The notes beneath the pieces were generated by a model, which worked only from the letters and a program-made list of their open reading frames with translations, searched no databases and was not told the DNA's origin. This document shows positions 46,081 to 58,760 of a stretch of DNA of 64,000 nt, in pieces. Origin of the DNA: Welwitschia mirabilis (Eukaryota; Gnetophyta; Gnetopsida; Welwitschiales); assembly GCA_051453625.1 (NCBI GenBank), contig JBOZIK010000001.1:16674135-16738134 (forward strand), in the 5' to 3' direction. Made by a program: the position numbers and the translations under genes. Position 1 is the first letter of the stretch, and every line of letters starts with the position of its first letter.

Positions 46081-47275
46081 AATAAAATATATGGAGATAA
46101 AGGATTCTTATATCTTAATCATCAACATATTGAAAAAAATTTTGACCTATTATTATTAATCTCCATACTAAATTTGGATGATGCTTGCATATCTAGCCAA
46201 AGATTAATGATGTCTTGATGAAAACTAGTTTTTTTAATGGATATTTCCTTATGCTTATCAACTGAGTAAACTGTAAGCTTTGGCATTATTCAATTTAGTA
46301 GTAAAAAGAGGAAATTTATGTTTTTTAATAGAATGAATGATCTAATGAGTCAAGAGGATTTGGGCTTAGATATACCTGAATCAGATAAAGCGAACTTGAT
46401 TCTCTGAAATTACCTTAGGTAGCAGGAGGATAATATAGCAAACCATGATTTTTGTGAAGATCCTATAAAGAACATTATAGATACCTAAAGGTTTAAAGTT
46501 CTCTAGTTTGTTAGCATTCCTCTTTCTAGGGATAAGGACCACCCTAGTTCTATTTATTTCCCTATAAATTTTCTTATTATAAGAAACATCCTACATAACA
46601 TCCTAAATATTATTCCTCAATATGAAAAAGTAAGATTTAAAAAGTTCAACTGGCCACCCATTAAAACTAAGATCTCTATTGTTCTTTATAGACCTCATAG
46701 AAACTATGATTTTATCTCTACTTAAGGGTTTAATAAGTAGGAAGTTGACCTCCTTAGAAATTCTCTCATTCTCTTAAATGATATGGGAGATGATATCGTC
46801 CCACTCCCAAATTCTTATAATATGGATTTATATTTTCTTAGCTATGTCTGATTCATTTTTTATTATTTGGCCTCTAATGGTAAGCCTTATAATTCTATTG
46901 CCTGATCTGTTTTGATTGGCTTACTGAGAGAAAAATCTTATATGCTTATCTCCCTCTTTAAGCTATTTTATCCATGAATGTTCTCTTCAATAATTTCCCT
47001 CATTATCATTTATTTCTTGAAGTTCCAATAGGCATTGATATTTAGTATTACAAAGGCTATCTTGGTCTTCTTTCTTCTCCTTCTCAATTTGGATTCTTTG
47101 AATTTCTTCCTTAAGTTTTTCTTTAGACTCGAACCTTTGTTTATCTTTCCTTCTCTAATCCTTTATGTGGGCTTTTAAGGTATTGAGACCTCTGTAAAGA
47201 AAAGTTATTGATTGTATTCCATTATACTGGGCTTATATTTTTTCCATTAATATTTGAGTTTTTATCTAGTTAATC

Positions 47276-47285
47276 NNNNNNNNNN
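47276..47285. other. Assembly gap (10 N)
   Basis: A run of ten N within the endonuclease-to-RT region of the minus-strand LINE. Confidence 0.98.
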
Positions 47286-48009
47286 AAACAAGATTCTTTG
47301 GAACATAATCGCCTCCACTCTAAGTTGAATAGGATAGTAATCCAAAGCTATCCTATTCAGGCCATGGGCTTTAATTGGGAGCTTAAATAAATCCTTACTA
47401 GCAAGGATTCTATCGATTTTGGACATGATAAAATTGTTGTCTATTTTTTTATTAGGTTATTTATACTTACATGTAGTAATATGTTCATCTATAAGAGTAT
47501 TCCATGTCAAAAAGATCTTTAAGGAATGAAGCTCTTCTGGAATTCTAGTTATTACACTCTAATTTTTTTTGACAGTGTATACATTAATTAAAATCCCCCA
47601 CAATGAGCCATTTATATTTATCTATAACTATTCACTATAATTCCTCTAAGATAGAGGATTTATCTTGATATTTTAAGGACATAAATATTTGTTATAATCT
47701 AACCCTCTTCCTTAAGGAAAATTTTAATGTGATTCTTACCACTATTAATTAGATCTACCTCCTTTTTGTTGGAGTTCAAAAGGCCTCCTAAATTACCTTA
47801 GGCTGCATAGGTAAAGGAATTCATTGCTGCCCTAAATGCACTATTTTCATACCAATTTTTTATTTTTATTTCTTATAAAAAACGAAATCAATATTAAACT
47901 AAGTAATAAGATTTCTTAGGATTTTTGCCTTATAGGAGAATCATAATCCCCTATAATTCCATGAAAGATAGTTTATTGGAGGTGTTTTCATCTCTTTCTA
48001 GGTGCTTAA

Positions 48010-49225
48010 CCTTTTTTGAGAGTATCTTTAATGGTATCTTGGGACTAATTAGCCACATTCTCTATCATTTTCCTTTCTCTAAGGATTATATTACTTAACC
48101 TTCCCTTTGTTTGAGTTTCCATATCATTAGGTTTATTAGTATTTGGTGGTTGTTAGGGATTTTCTTCTTTCATAAGAGGTTGAAAGGAATTGTATTTCAT
48201 TTCCTATACCTTATTATCCTTGTTGTTATTGGTTTCTTTAGAGAAAATAGTAGTACTTTTAACTGAGTTTTCCTTCCTTTGCTTATTCTAACATATGCTA
48301 TAATTATATCTAATCTTTTCACAAAATGTATAGGTTTCCTTTTTCTTTTCTTTAATGTTAACTAACCATTTTCTACATAGTGAGATCATCTCTTTTTAGA
48401 AGAAACTCATCTCCCTGAAATGTACTCTAATTTTCTAAAAACATTACATGTGACCGAAAGGTTCTCATAAGTAACCTTAAGTTCACAGATATCTCATTTA
48501 AATCTGAATTTTACAAATTGAATCTTCTTTATGTCCTCTAAACTCATTCATATACAAAATTTGATTAGAACTAGTCTCATTTATTTTATGATAATCCTAT
48601 CCATCTTGATCAATTTACAAACCTAAGAAATAATTTTCCTTAAAAAATCTTCATCCCAAAACTCTAATGAGAACTTGTGGATCTGGATCTAGATGGATAA
48701 CCTCATAAATAGGTTTAGGTTTGATTACATCTAGAGTGTCTATTTAGCTAGGGAAAGACCCCATACCCTAAAGAACCAAGGTTCTCTCGCAATTATTTTA
48801 TCCCAATCTCATTCTCTGTCCAACTGGAAAAGCACCAACCCTTCTACCATAGTAGTAACATTAACTTTATTAACTCAAATCTATTTATTTGTCATCTATT
48901 CTTGAATCCAATATAGCTTTGGTCTTGGGCCAGATGAAATGGACTTTCTGATTAAACTATAATAAACTGTCTTCTCAATTTCATAATAAGAACCTTCATC
49001 GATGTCCAAAAATAGAGATTTTCCTTTCCTAAAGAAATGAGTCTTCTCCATGTTAGGGCCAAACCATTGAAGAAAACTCTAAAAAAAAAAAAAAAAAAAA
49101 AACAAAGCCAATATTTTAAAATATTATACAACTTATCCAAAGAAAGACTATCTAATGGCCAAAATTTCCCCTGTACTCTGTGATTAGGAACTAAAACCAC
49201 CCCCATCAATCTATGACATTCCAAG
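48010..49225 (-). pseudogene. LINE ORF1 with decayed zinc knuckle, minus strand
   Basis: The upstream part (48952-49224) is open for 90 codons but includes a run of Phe from a 22-base A tract on the plus strand (49081-49102), which is a replication-slippage insertion. Further down, Y-T-F-C-E-K-I-R-Y-N-Y-S-I-C (about 48285-48340) fits CX2CX4HX4C with the first Cys and the His changed to Tyr, both by single transitions. The position just before ORF2, the knuckle and the 1.2-kb size fit a plant LINE ORF1 (DUF4283/zf-CCHC type). The N-terminal domain is too decayed to verify. Confidence 0.6.
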
Positions 49226-49425
49226 TCTCACTTCCTCCTATGCTCTAGATCTATAGAATACTAGTAGATCTCTAATAACACTTCACCAATAATGTTTGAT
49301 AGAAGTGCTGTAGGCATTTTTTCCTCTAGGACTTTTCTACATTTATATTTTATGCCACTTTAAGAAATTAAAATCATAACCTCAAATTTTAATTTTCCTC
49401 CTATGGACTACTACATAATTCTAAG

Positions 49426-52400
49426 ATTTTACTATTTTTCATCCTAAAGGATAGGGAGAGGCTATCATTTTGGTTTATTTTCATTGAAATTCACAAATTT
49501 ATTCTTATAATTTAAATCCTTAATAATAGTCCTATTGGGTTGTTATTTCTTCTTTCAGAGTGTACTTATTATTTTCCAATATATGCTTCCAATAATATGC
49601 ATAAATAATTTCAATCTGTAGATATTTAATAAGTATATTACCGTTTATTCCTTTTTCTTTTTAAGGATATTTTAATATGATTAATTCATCTTGTGATTTT
49701 CTTGAATTAGATGCTTGGTTTTAACTCAAAAATTTTTTTTGCCTTTTACATGTGATGTTTTACTTCTTATAAATAATAATAGATTATTTTACTTAAAGAA
49801 AGCTTCATCAAGATACTTAACAAACCTATAAGCATATAAATATATTTTATTACTTTACTCTTTTATTCTAGGATTTACACTATTTCATCAAGGTTTTAAA
49901 TATGGTAATTTTATTAGATCATTTTTTTATTAATATGTCTATGAAGTTTTATATTTCTTCTCTAAGAGATCATTGCCATTTATTTTTTTCTTTGTACCTC
50001 TTATCATAAGCTCCATATTAAAAGACAAATTCTTCATAGTTTTTGGAATGCAGAGAATGGACCTCTAAACTAATTAGATGGATTAATTAATGGCATCATA
50101 CTTTGGGTAGAGTTCAAAATTATGCTCATTTTTTTTATAACAAATAATGAGGTAAGGAAAATATTACTTTCATTCTATTAGCTAGAAAGTTTCATATTTA
50201 AATAATTAGCTTGTTAGTAATCCTTTTAACATTTCATTGTATGATTGCTGAAGTTAATGTGGCTCAATAAAAATAAAAATCCTTGTAGGAAAAACATTTT
50301 CTTATTAAAATTAGACTTTGATGGTTATAGACTCAAGAGAAAACTCCAAATAATTTTTTAAATTTTTAAATTTATTTAATGACAAAATTAAAATTACTAA
50401 TTTATAGGATTATTATTAACTTCTTCACAATTATAGTGACATCATTAATATTTTAAAGAGATTTTTAAAATATTATTTGAATTAATCCTAATTAATATAA
50501 ACAAGATTTAGCATGTTTCTTCATTTCTTTTCCTAGTTCTTACTAAAGAAATCTATTAAATGCTAGATGTTAAATTGATCTTAAAGAGATCAAAGACACT
50601 TGTTTTAATATGACTAATTGGAAATCTCCTTTCTTTTATGGTTTTCTTATGGGGTCTTTTAAATATAGCTAGGATTTAATAGGTTATGATTATCTTAATG
50701 TTGTAAGAAAGAACATATCTCAAGATTCACTTGGGAATCATATTAATAAAAGAGTTATTCCTCTTTTTTTCCTAAACATAGGGATTCTTTTTTTATTAAT
50801 AATTAATAATATAGCATTCTATTAAATACTTTTTATAAGATTTGGGTAAAGCGATTATCTTAAATGCTTAAAACAAATTCTTTTAGTTATTGTCACAGAG
50901 CAAAAAATGGATTTTTTTCTACGTAGGTATATTCTTTTAGATGTTTTGATAACTTGGAAAGAACATCAATGGGAACTTGATTCTAATCAAGATGTGGCCT
51001 TTATTAAATTTTATTATTCTAAATAATATGATAAAATTAAATGAGATTTTATTTTTAATTTTATGAAAATTTTAAGTTTTGGATCTCAATTCCTTTATAT
51101 AATATAGTATTTCTTTGTTGTTGCAAATTCCTTTATTACTACTTCTTAGGATGTGAGTTCTTCCTTTTTCTATTCATAGCTTTATTAGATAAGGTTGTCC
51201 TTTGGCTTCTTATCTTTTTATCATTTTTGCTAATTTTCTTTGTCAATCTCTTCAACATAATATGCAAGAAGGCTTGGTAAGGGGAATTTCATTAGAAGAC
51301 ATGATGTAGCAATTATTCAATTTTTATTTTATTAGTGATTCTTTTTTATAATGGAAAATGATAAATACTCCATTACTTAGCCTTTTAGTCATATTTAATA
51401 GTATTACCATTTCTCAAGAAGTGGAATTAATTGGCAAAATCTTCACTTTATATGAAAAGTATTACTTACTAGTATTTTCCACCTTAGAGTGGGCAAATTT
51501 TATAAGAAATAGAAAAATTTAAACTTTTGAATATCCCTTTCTCCTTTAATAGTTCTTCTCATAAGATATGGGATTAAACATTTTAAATAATCAAAGTTAA
51601 GTAAAAAATAAAGGATAAAACATCTTTCTCTTATAGGTTGGTATTTAGTTTATAAATCTAATATTTTATCTGTTCATCTTTACTATTCTTATTATTAAGA
51701 TCCTTTAAGAACTACTTATGGTAATCTTGAAAGTTACTTGAAATATTTATTTGGTCTTATGAAGAAGGTAAAAAAGCTTTTCATAGAGTTGATTAGAATA
51801 TTATTTCCTTACCAAAACAAAAGAGTGGTTTAGGTTTCATTAATCTATATTATTAAGAATATAGTTTAGCTACTAAATGGATTCTTTAAATCTTTGTTTC
51901 TAATTACTTAATTTCCACACTATTATTCCTTAATAAGAATTCATTTCCTAAGAACCATTGAATATGTTATAATATTCATCCAGTTAATTGGTTATTTACT
52001 TCATATTAGATTAGCATTCAAGGTACACATGTTTTTAGAAGTATTCAAAAGGCATGATAAAGATTTCATTCTTTTGTTTTTTGGGAATGTATGAAAACTT
52101 TTATAGGTTTCTTTAATATATTATTTCTTAGTGGTTACTGCTTCCTTATCCTTTAGCAATTATAAATTACAAGCTAGCTACAAGATGGTTTAATAAATTT
52201 TTAATGTCTTTGTAAAATTTTTAGGTTTTAAATAATTAGATTTGCTTATTGGATTTTCAGTATACATATGGGAACCATCTTGGCCTTTGATAAGATTTTA
52301 CTAAATTTCAAAAAAAATTTCTTCATGTTTATCATATTTTAAGTAATGGCGTTTACATATAAACTATCTATATTGAATAGATTATAGACCTATTCATCTA

Positions 52401-53200
52401 TATTCACTAGTCAAAAGCTATACCTTTCTATTGAATGCTATCAATGTAGGAACTATTCATAACCATAGATCACAAATGTAACATCCATCCTCTCTTTTAA
52501 TTTTTGCTTTAAAAGTATTTTGAAAGCTTCCATATCTTTTTAAGATTAATCACTTTCATTGGTATCTAATTTTTTAAGGCCTTCCTATTGGTAATCACCT
52601 ACAACATTTGGGACTTTTAGATCTACATTCTCTAATATTCACTTAATAGGATTATTTTTTAATGTATTTTTTTATTATTTATTTATAAGAAATAATTGTA
52701 CTAGGATTTTCTTATTCTTCCTTACGTTTCCATGGGTTTTGAGATCATTCTTTTAGGAACCAGTTTGAATTTTAGCCAAGCTCAGCTTTTTCTATGGAAT
52801 GTTATTAAACCATACATTCTTTATTTCATAATAAATAGAATACATAATTTAACTTTAGAAAACCAAATGTTTTCACTTTTTTTTTCCTGAATTTATAGAA
52901 AAATGTATTATTTCTTAACTACTATATCTCCATGATAATGTTCATCTAGTGAAGGAGAAATTATAAGTGATCTCTCTGATACAATTACTCATATTTTGAT
53001 TTTTTCCAAATTATAGTTGGCATAGTTTTGCCTTATTTAGTTTTCATTTTTTATTTTTTTCCTTTCATAGTAATTTTCCTTTTATGTTCCTATAGCTTAG
53101 CTACTAGATCTTGTACATTTTTAGTTATTGGCTACTTCTTACCCTTTAGTACTATAAAATTAGTTCTTCTAATAGTAATAAAATCCTTTTTTGGGTTATG
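49426..53200 (+). mobile_element. L1-type LINE, second copy, 3' part (ORF2)
   Basis: It continues ORF2 of the LINE begun at 41900 after the inserted minus-strand LINE. RT is at 51050-51300: F-G-S-Q-F-L-Y, F-F-V-V-A-N-S-F-I-T-T-S, V-S-S-S-F-F-Y-S, then the RQGCPLAxYLFIIFANF region and G-I-S-L-E-D-M. Later, G-N-H-L-Q-H-L-G-L-L-D-L-H-S-L (about 52592-52640) parallels S-N-Y-L-Q-H-L-G-V-L-D-L-H in the first LINE (40670-40710). The 3' end 'aatagtaataaaatcc' (53171) parallels 41250. The frame is broken throughout. Confidence 0.78.
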
Positions 53201-55498
53201 ATGTCCCTTTTAAACATTTTTTACTTTTACAATATTTATTTAAAAACTTCCCCTTACCTACTACGTATTATTTACATGCTCCTTGTAAAATAATAATATT
53301 CTCTTTACTTTTAATCTAGGTCCGTCATATTATGATAATAATCCTTTTAGAAGTTTTATAATTTCATATCATTAAATTAACTTTTATCACTATATGTTAC
53401 TTTGAATTTATTATTTCATATTTTCACTTCACATTGGATTTTGTAAGACTCACCATTCTATAGGATATAAATAATACTAATAGATGTAATAATGGAATCA
53501 TTCTTCTTAGGATCGATGCCTTCAATGAAAATTTAATTAGCTTAGCATGATGTGCATTGTAAATAATAAATATCAATCCTTTTTAGTATACTTTTTTTAA
53601 TTATTTAGATTAAAGATTGACTAGTAAAACTTAAATGCTAAAGATATTAATTATAACATAAAAATAATTAATTTTCCAAATTTGGGGGTCTAAAATTATA
53701 AAAATTAAAGTTTAATTAAAAAATATAGTGATTTTTTCTTTTGATTTATTTTATTCATTACTCTTATTAGATTTCTAAATTCATTACTTTTAGACATAAT
53801 TCAATTAGTAGACCTTATGTTATGATATGAAGTATGATTTAATTCCTAATAGAGATTTGATATTAAATAATTTTAAAATTTTATTTATAAAGATTATGCC
53901 AAAACTAAATTAATACAACATAAAATTAACTGAATACTAAAGTTAGTTAGGTTAGTGTTAATAAAATTTTCCAATAATTATATTGATTAAGTAAGATTTT
54001 TCTATTTCCTTTGAAAATAGTATGAGATTGAAACTTTTAAGTTCAAAAATGCATATGTCTCTAAATTATATTTTAATCATTGAAGTTTAATTTTTAACTA
54101 TTAAAATAACTGACCTATTAAATTTATAAGGTTTTAAAATTAGAGATAATTTTATAATTAAAATTAATTTATTTTTAATTTTTTAATTAAATTTATATAA
54201 TTTATGCTTTTTTCAAGATATATCCTTTAAGATAAGCATAAATACTAAGATAGACTCTCCTAATCAAAGTTTGCCATATTTTTTAATGTTGTAAAAAATC
54301 CAAAATCATATGTTAAAATAAAATTATATCTTAAAAAAGTACTTCAAACCATTCAAAATTTATTAATATATAAAAACTAATAAGTTATTATGATGTATAA
54401 AAAGAACGAAAGGCATAAATATAAAGATAAGATGTCCACTAATAAAAACATGGCCTTAATGGATACTTATTAGAAGAAGTTTCTTACTTGAACATAAAAA
54501 TCTTTTAAAAGATTCTTTCTTCTTCTAACATCTTATTTATCCTTTCAAATTGTATTTGTTACACTTAGTTATTAATCATATTTTTCTTAAATAATCTTTA
54601 ACCAAAATTTTTTAATTCTGGAAATCATGTATAAATCTTCTATATTCTCTTAAGAAGAGAAAACATTCTAAAGAATCCATCTCTTTTAGTTTTATTCAAG
54701 ATTAATAGTGATATTGTAACAATGCCTCCTAAATAAGAACTTAACATTATAGAATATACATTTTTTCTAAGAATAATGTTGTTTAAAATATTTACTAGAA
54801 TTAGTCATAAAATAATGGAAGAATATGAGAATAAAAATAACTATGAGTATTGGATGAACTTCTTTATATTTTAGCTAATAACTAAAATTTTATTTATGTA
54901 CAAATGCAAACTTTTGCTCTTGCTAAAACATCATAATATTGTAATCTTTATTACCTTTTTTCCAATATATCTATTTATACATATAATTATTTTTTCTATG
55001 TCAATTAATCTTATTTATACTATATTACATTTTTGCATTATCTATTAATGAGTAACTAGATCGTAGTTAATAATAGTAATACTTATATGTATTTATCACT
55101 AAATCATGAAAACTTCTAGGGTTAGAATAAGAATAAAATAATAAATAAACTCAAATTTAGGCTGATATCAAATCTATAAAAGTAAAATACAAAAATTATC
55201 TTATGGTGATCAACTAGAAACTTTCAAGTGATTGACCAAGAAATTTGAAAAATTAAATTACAAAATTTAATCATCTACTAATAGAAATTCTAAAAATTAA
55301 CTAAAAATTATTAAATATATAAATAGAAACTTTCATTCAATTAATTGAAAACTTTAAAGTGGTTGAGTCTATTAACATAATTTTCCAAAAAGTGACTATA
55401 AACTACTAAGTACATAACTAAAAAAGTATGGGTAATTAATCATAAAGTTTTAGGTAATTAACCATTGTTAAGAGGCCAAATTGATGATATCTAATATT
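53201..55498. other. A+T-rich sequence without recognised features
   Basis: I see no domain, no LTR match and no tandem repeat here. Its base composition is even more A+T-rich than its neighbours in parts (about 53600-54400). Confidence 0.6.
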
Positions 55499-56832
55499 GT
55501 TTATAAAGTGTGTTTCAGGATCATTTAGTAGGATTTTACTAAAATAATAAAAAATGCTAACTTACTATGAATGATCATAAAAAGGACATAGTCTTTGACC
55601 ATTTTTAATCATTCCCAAATGCTTTTTTAAGCATGATCCATCATGATCACATTGGTAGCTCTTTAATAAACAAGTAATAAAATAATAATAAGGTTTGACA
55701 ACATGGCAAGTTCTCAAGTCAAAATCTTCACATTAATTACTAGAGTCAATATAACTATTGGGAATTCCTTAGATATATTTTGGATGTATGGGAGCTACCA
55801 TATTACTCTAATGATAAAATGAGGCCTATTTAAGAATTAGATGATGGAATTTGAAGTATCATCTATTTACTAATCATTCAGATGAAGTCAGGAGATGATG
55901 ATAAGATATAAATAGAGTAACATGGTAAAGTATTAATGGACTATTAGATAAAGATAGTCAGATAATACCTCCTCCTATTTCATCTAGATGAGGTCTAAAT
56001 GAACTATGATTTGTAATTAATTAATAATAATCTATAACTAATGATTTATATTCAATGATATATAACCAATTAATAATCATTCTATTTATTACTAAATTTA
56101 TAATGTAACTACCTTACTTTGATTCTCAGCATTTATAAATCATAACATTAATCAATTTGTTATTAAATTATTATTGTAATGGCTTTCCTTTTATTACCAT
56201 CATTTAGCAATATTAAATGTTAATTCAACCTTATAAGTACTACCTAGGAATCTCATTTCATCCTCTTATTTACATCAAAGTAGCTTGTGACATTGGAGAA
56301 TTTTGGGCAAGGGATTCATCCACTTGTGAAAAACATTCTCCTTAGTGGCAAGCTATGTTTCCTATGTATTTGAAGTGTAATTGGTAATAAAATCAAGTAT
56401 TCTTATTCTTACCCTCTATCTTTTTTATCATCATTATATTTTATGTTAATGTTAATTTAATACTATTATAGATTAAATTGAATATTGCTATATAGGATAA
56501 GAGCTAACTAAGGTGAAAATAAGTTAGCAAATTAAGTAATTGATTACATTTAAGAAATTGCATTGCATGTCCATACCATGCTAATTTTCATTGCAGTAAA
56601 TCCCATATTATCATTTTCATTACTCATTTTCTTCTTTATTTATTAAAAATACCAAAAATAATGATGTGCACTTTTCTTTTGAATGAATTAATTTACCAAT
56701 ATTTTTTTCTTTGATTTACTATTTTATAACATTTGGATTATATCCTGTACTAGTGTGTGTCATATTCTAAGATTATAGGTTAAATTGATAGGTGAAGAAA
56801 CATTTTGTTAATGCACACCTAAGAGATAATCA
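55499..56832 (+). repeat. LTR of a second plus-strand Athila-like element
   Basis: It starts TGTTTATAAAGTGTGTTTC, like TGTTTGGAGTGTGTTTTTA at 28597, and ends just before a primer site. The 3' half is homologous to 29600-30017. It lacks the minisatellite of the first copy. Confidence 0.68.
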
Positions 56833-56835
56833 TTT

Positions 56836-56853
56836 CAACATAATTATCAAGGA
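56836..56853 (+). other. Primer binding site, tRNA-Asp type, G-to-A decayed
   Basis: It reads CAACATAATTATCAAGGA, against TGGCGCCGTTGCCGGGGA. Most differences are G-to-A or C-to-T. The following 'agcattt' and the downstream leader match the element at 30024. Confidence 0.6.
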
Positions 56854-57057
56854 AGCATTTAGAATTGGAAGGTTATTTCTCATTACATAAGTAGGTAAAT
56901 TAATTTCAAGATTATTTACTTGCATAGTATGTATATATAATTTTCATTTATTTTTGTTTACATTTTAAATTTTCCTCTTTATTATTGATTTATTTTTTAT
57001 GTAGTCTTAGGAATTACCACTTATACAACAAACTTATCCTATGCTTTTTTCTTTGGG

Positions 57058-57101
57058 TAATCTAAGTGAATGTTACTTTTGATAATCTAAGTGAATGTTA
57101 C
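57058..57101. repeat. 25-bp tandem duplication in leader
   Basis: The 19-base block TAATCTAAGTGAATGTTAC occurs at 57058 and again at 57083, identical in both copies, so this is a recent slip or duplication. Confidence 0.9.
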
Positions 57102-57399
57102 ATCCATTATTGGTATAACCTTCTTATTGCGCTTTATGTAGTATAGAAGAGTGTTATCATTTGGGTATAAAGAAGTTTATTTATCATATTATAATCATGT
57201 AGGATAATGGTAGAGCACTATAAAGAAAATAATTTTATCAAATAAACTATTAAATAAGGTCTAATTGATTTCTATTTATGAACTATAAGTAAATTTATTT
57301 TTAATAATGGAGTAAGATTAATTTTGTACTTTTATTTGCGATAATTCTCAAATTAATTCTTTAGTCATTTCTCATTAATTTACTTCTCATGCTAATCCT

Positions 57400-58760
57400 C
57401 CATTAAACATAACTTCTAATAACCCTTTAAAGAATTTTTCATCTTCTTCAAACATTACTTTAAATTTTAATGTTATTTACCAATCCCTTAAAGATTCATT
57501 TAAAGTAGAAATAAAGAATTTTAAAATCCTTTTGATTTACCTAGAGGAAGGACATAGAATTGAAAAATCTCAGTGCCTATTTTACTTTTTATAAGAGGAT
57601 GGTAATGACATTTCCAACACTGAGATAAAATTAAGTAATGTATTCTTACTTCAAGAAATGGAAAAAAGAAAATTAATGATAGAACTTATATGCTAATTTT
57701 TTTATTTTCCCTTGAGATGCAAAGCTAAAATTGGTTGAAAACCATTCCCTACAAAAGCCTAAAATGTTGGAAAGAAATTTAAAATATCTTTATCAAACAT
57801 TTTGTATGTGAAATAACTATGAGATAAATAGGAACAAACCTTACAAATATTTTTTAATAACCTCATAAAGATTATGTAATAACCTATTAAAGGTTTCTTA
57901 TGGGAGCTTCATCTAATCCCTTGGAGGATTTTCAAAGGAAGATTTAATTAAGAATTTATATTGTGGCTTAATATTCAAATAAAATAACTTTTATATTTTT
58001 CTTTTTGAGGTAATCTTAGCAGTTTAACTTTGAAAGATGCTTAAAAGTGTTTAAAAGAGCTCATGGAAATTAGTCAAACCTAGCCAAAACCAACATGTAG
58101 AAAAAATAAATCAATAGATTAAATGCTAAAGAATTTCAGTAAAGGCCAACATGATGAGCTAATAATCCATACCAACTTTATTCAAGGTTTAATAACCACT
58201 TAATCTAAGTATAGTAGACCTAGAACCAATGTAAAGGTGATAAATTAGAGATCCTCAACTTCTTACTCCCTTTGTAAAACTTCTAAATATGATTCCTATA
58301 TAACAAAAGAATGTCTAGCATTATCCACTTACAAAGAGGTCATTTTTAAGGGATTATTAACTTTCAATAAGAGATCTAACATGAACAAAGAAAATAAACA
58401 ATTTTAATAAAGAAATCATGAACTAACACTTGCTTTTAGAATTGCTTTTGAAAATGGGTTTAGAAATAAAAATTTTGAATTAACTTCTTTCAACTTCCAA
58501 AGCAATCTAGGTAAATTAATTTATGATTTAATTGAAGAACTTAAAAAAATGTTAGATATCATCAAAAGATACATTGAAATTCAAAGCAAAAACATAGGAA
58601 ATTATATAGAAATATTTCAACAAACCATGCTAGAAAACTAGAGATCCCAAGGTACTCTTACCATCCAAATTCTCCTTAATCCACATGTAAAAAAGGATTA
58701 AAAAGTAATAGCTAGAAATTAACTAGAAGTTGAGTTAACCCCACTCTAACTAGATAAGAT
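57400..58760 (+). pseudogene. Ty3 (Athila-like) gag remnant, plus strand
   Basis: The start region reads N-I-T-L-N-F then, after a frame change, N-P-F-D-L-P-R (57440-57560), like N-I-T-L-R-D-L and N-P-F-D-L-P at 3100-3376. The knuckle area near 58262-58310 reads S-L-C-K-T-S-K-Y-D-S-Y-I-T-K-E-C-L, with one Cys and the His lost. The gag-tail coil at 58500-58680 has N-I-G-N-Y-I-E-I-F-Q-Q-T-M-L-E-N and, after a stop, R-S-Q-G-T-L-T, matching N-I-E-N-L-V-N-V-L-Q-Q-M-M and R-P-Q-G-F-L-T at 1829-2194. The order is that of a normal gag. It does not go on into a recognisable protease. Confidence 0.75.

Larger units (their letters stand above)
43800..47985 (-). pseudogene. LINE ORF2: endonuclease and RT, with duplicated RT box
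   Basis: It starts near 47985 with N-Y-L-S-W-N-Y-R-G-L (the ISWNCRGLG endonuclease start). The endonuclease has K-W-L-I-V-G-D-F-N at about 47590-47620. RT has R-V-V-L-I-P-R-K-R-N-A-N-K-L-E-N-F-K-P-L (46500-46560), then K-I-M-V, S-E-N-Q-V and I-I-H-S-I-K-K-H-K (about 46310-46440), then L-N-N-A-K-A-Y (LDLSKAYD block). The catalytic box is present twice: F-V-D-D-I-I-L at about 45980-46000 and Y-I-D-D-T-I-I at 45790-45809. The C-terminal block H-P-R-E-S-G-G-W-G-I-Q-R-P (about 45310-45345) matches PKxxGGLGIRDL. Stops and shifts are present, so it is dead, but it is the best-kept RT here. Confidence 0.85.
43196..49425 (-). mobile_element. L1-type LINE of another family, minus strand, inserted in the second LINE
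   Basis: On the minus strand, ORF1 (about 49225-48010) is followed by ORF2 (about 47985-43800) and a 3' end reading AATATACTTTGCTCTTTTTA at 43200-43230, much like plant L1 tails. Flanking sequence on both sides is the plus-strand LINE: its ORF2 start lies at 43172-43195 and its continuation begins near 49426. The length of 6.2 kb is that of a full L1. The domains are better kept than in the host LINE, as expected of a later insertion. A poly-A tail and target duplication were not found. It includes a 10-base N gap (47276-47285). Confidence 0.82.

Noticed and set aside
48952-49224. 90-codon frame with a poly-Phe stretch as a possible membrane protein
   Set aside because: The Phe run comes from a 22-base A tract on the plus strand, and the frame is the start of a decayed LINE ORF1.
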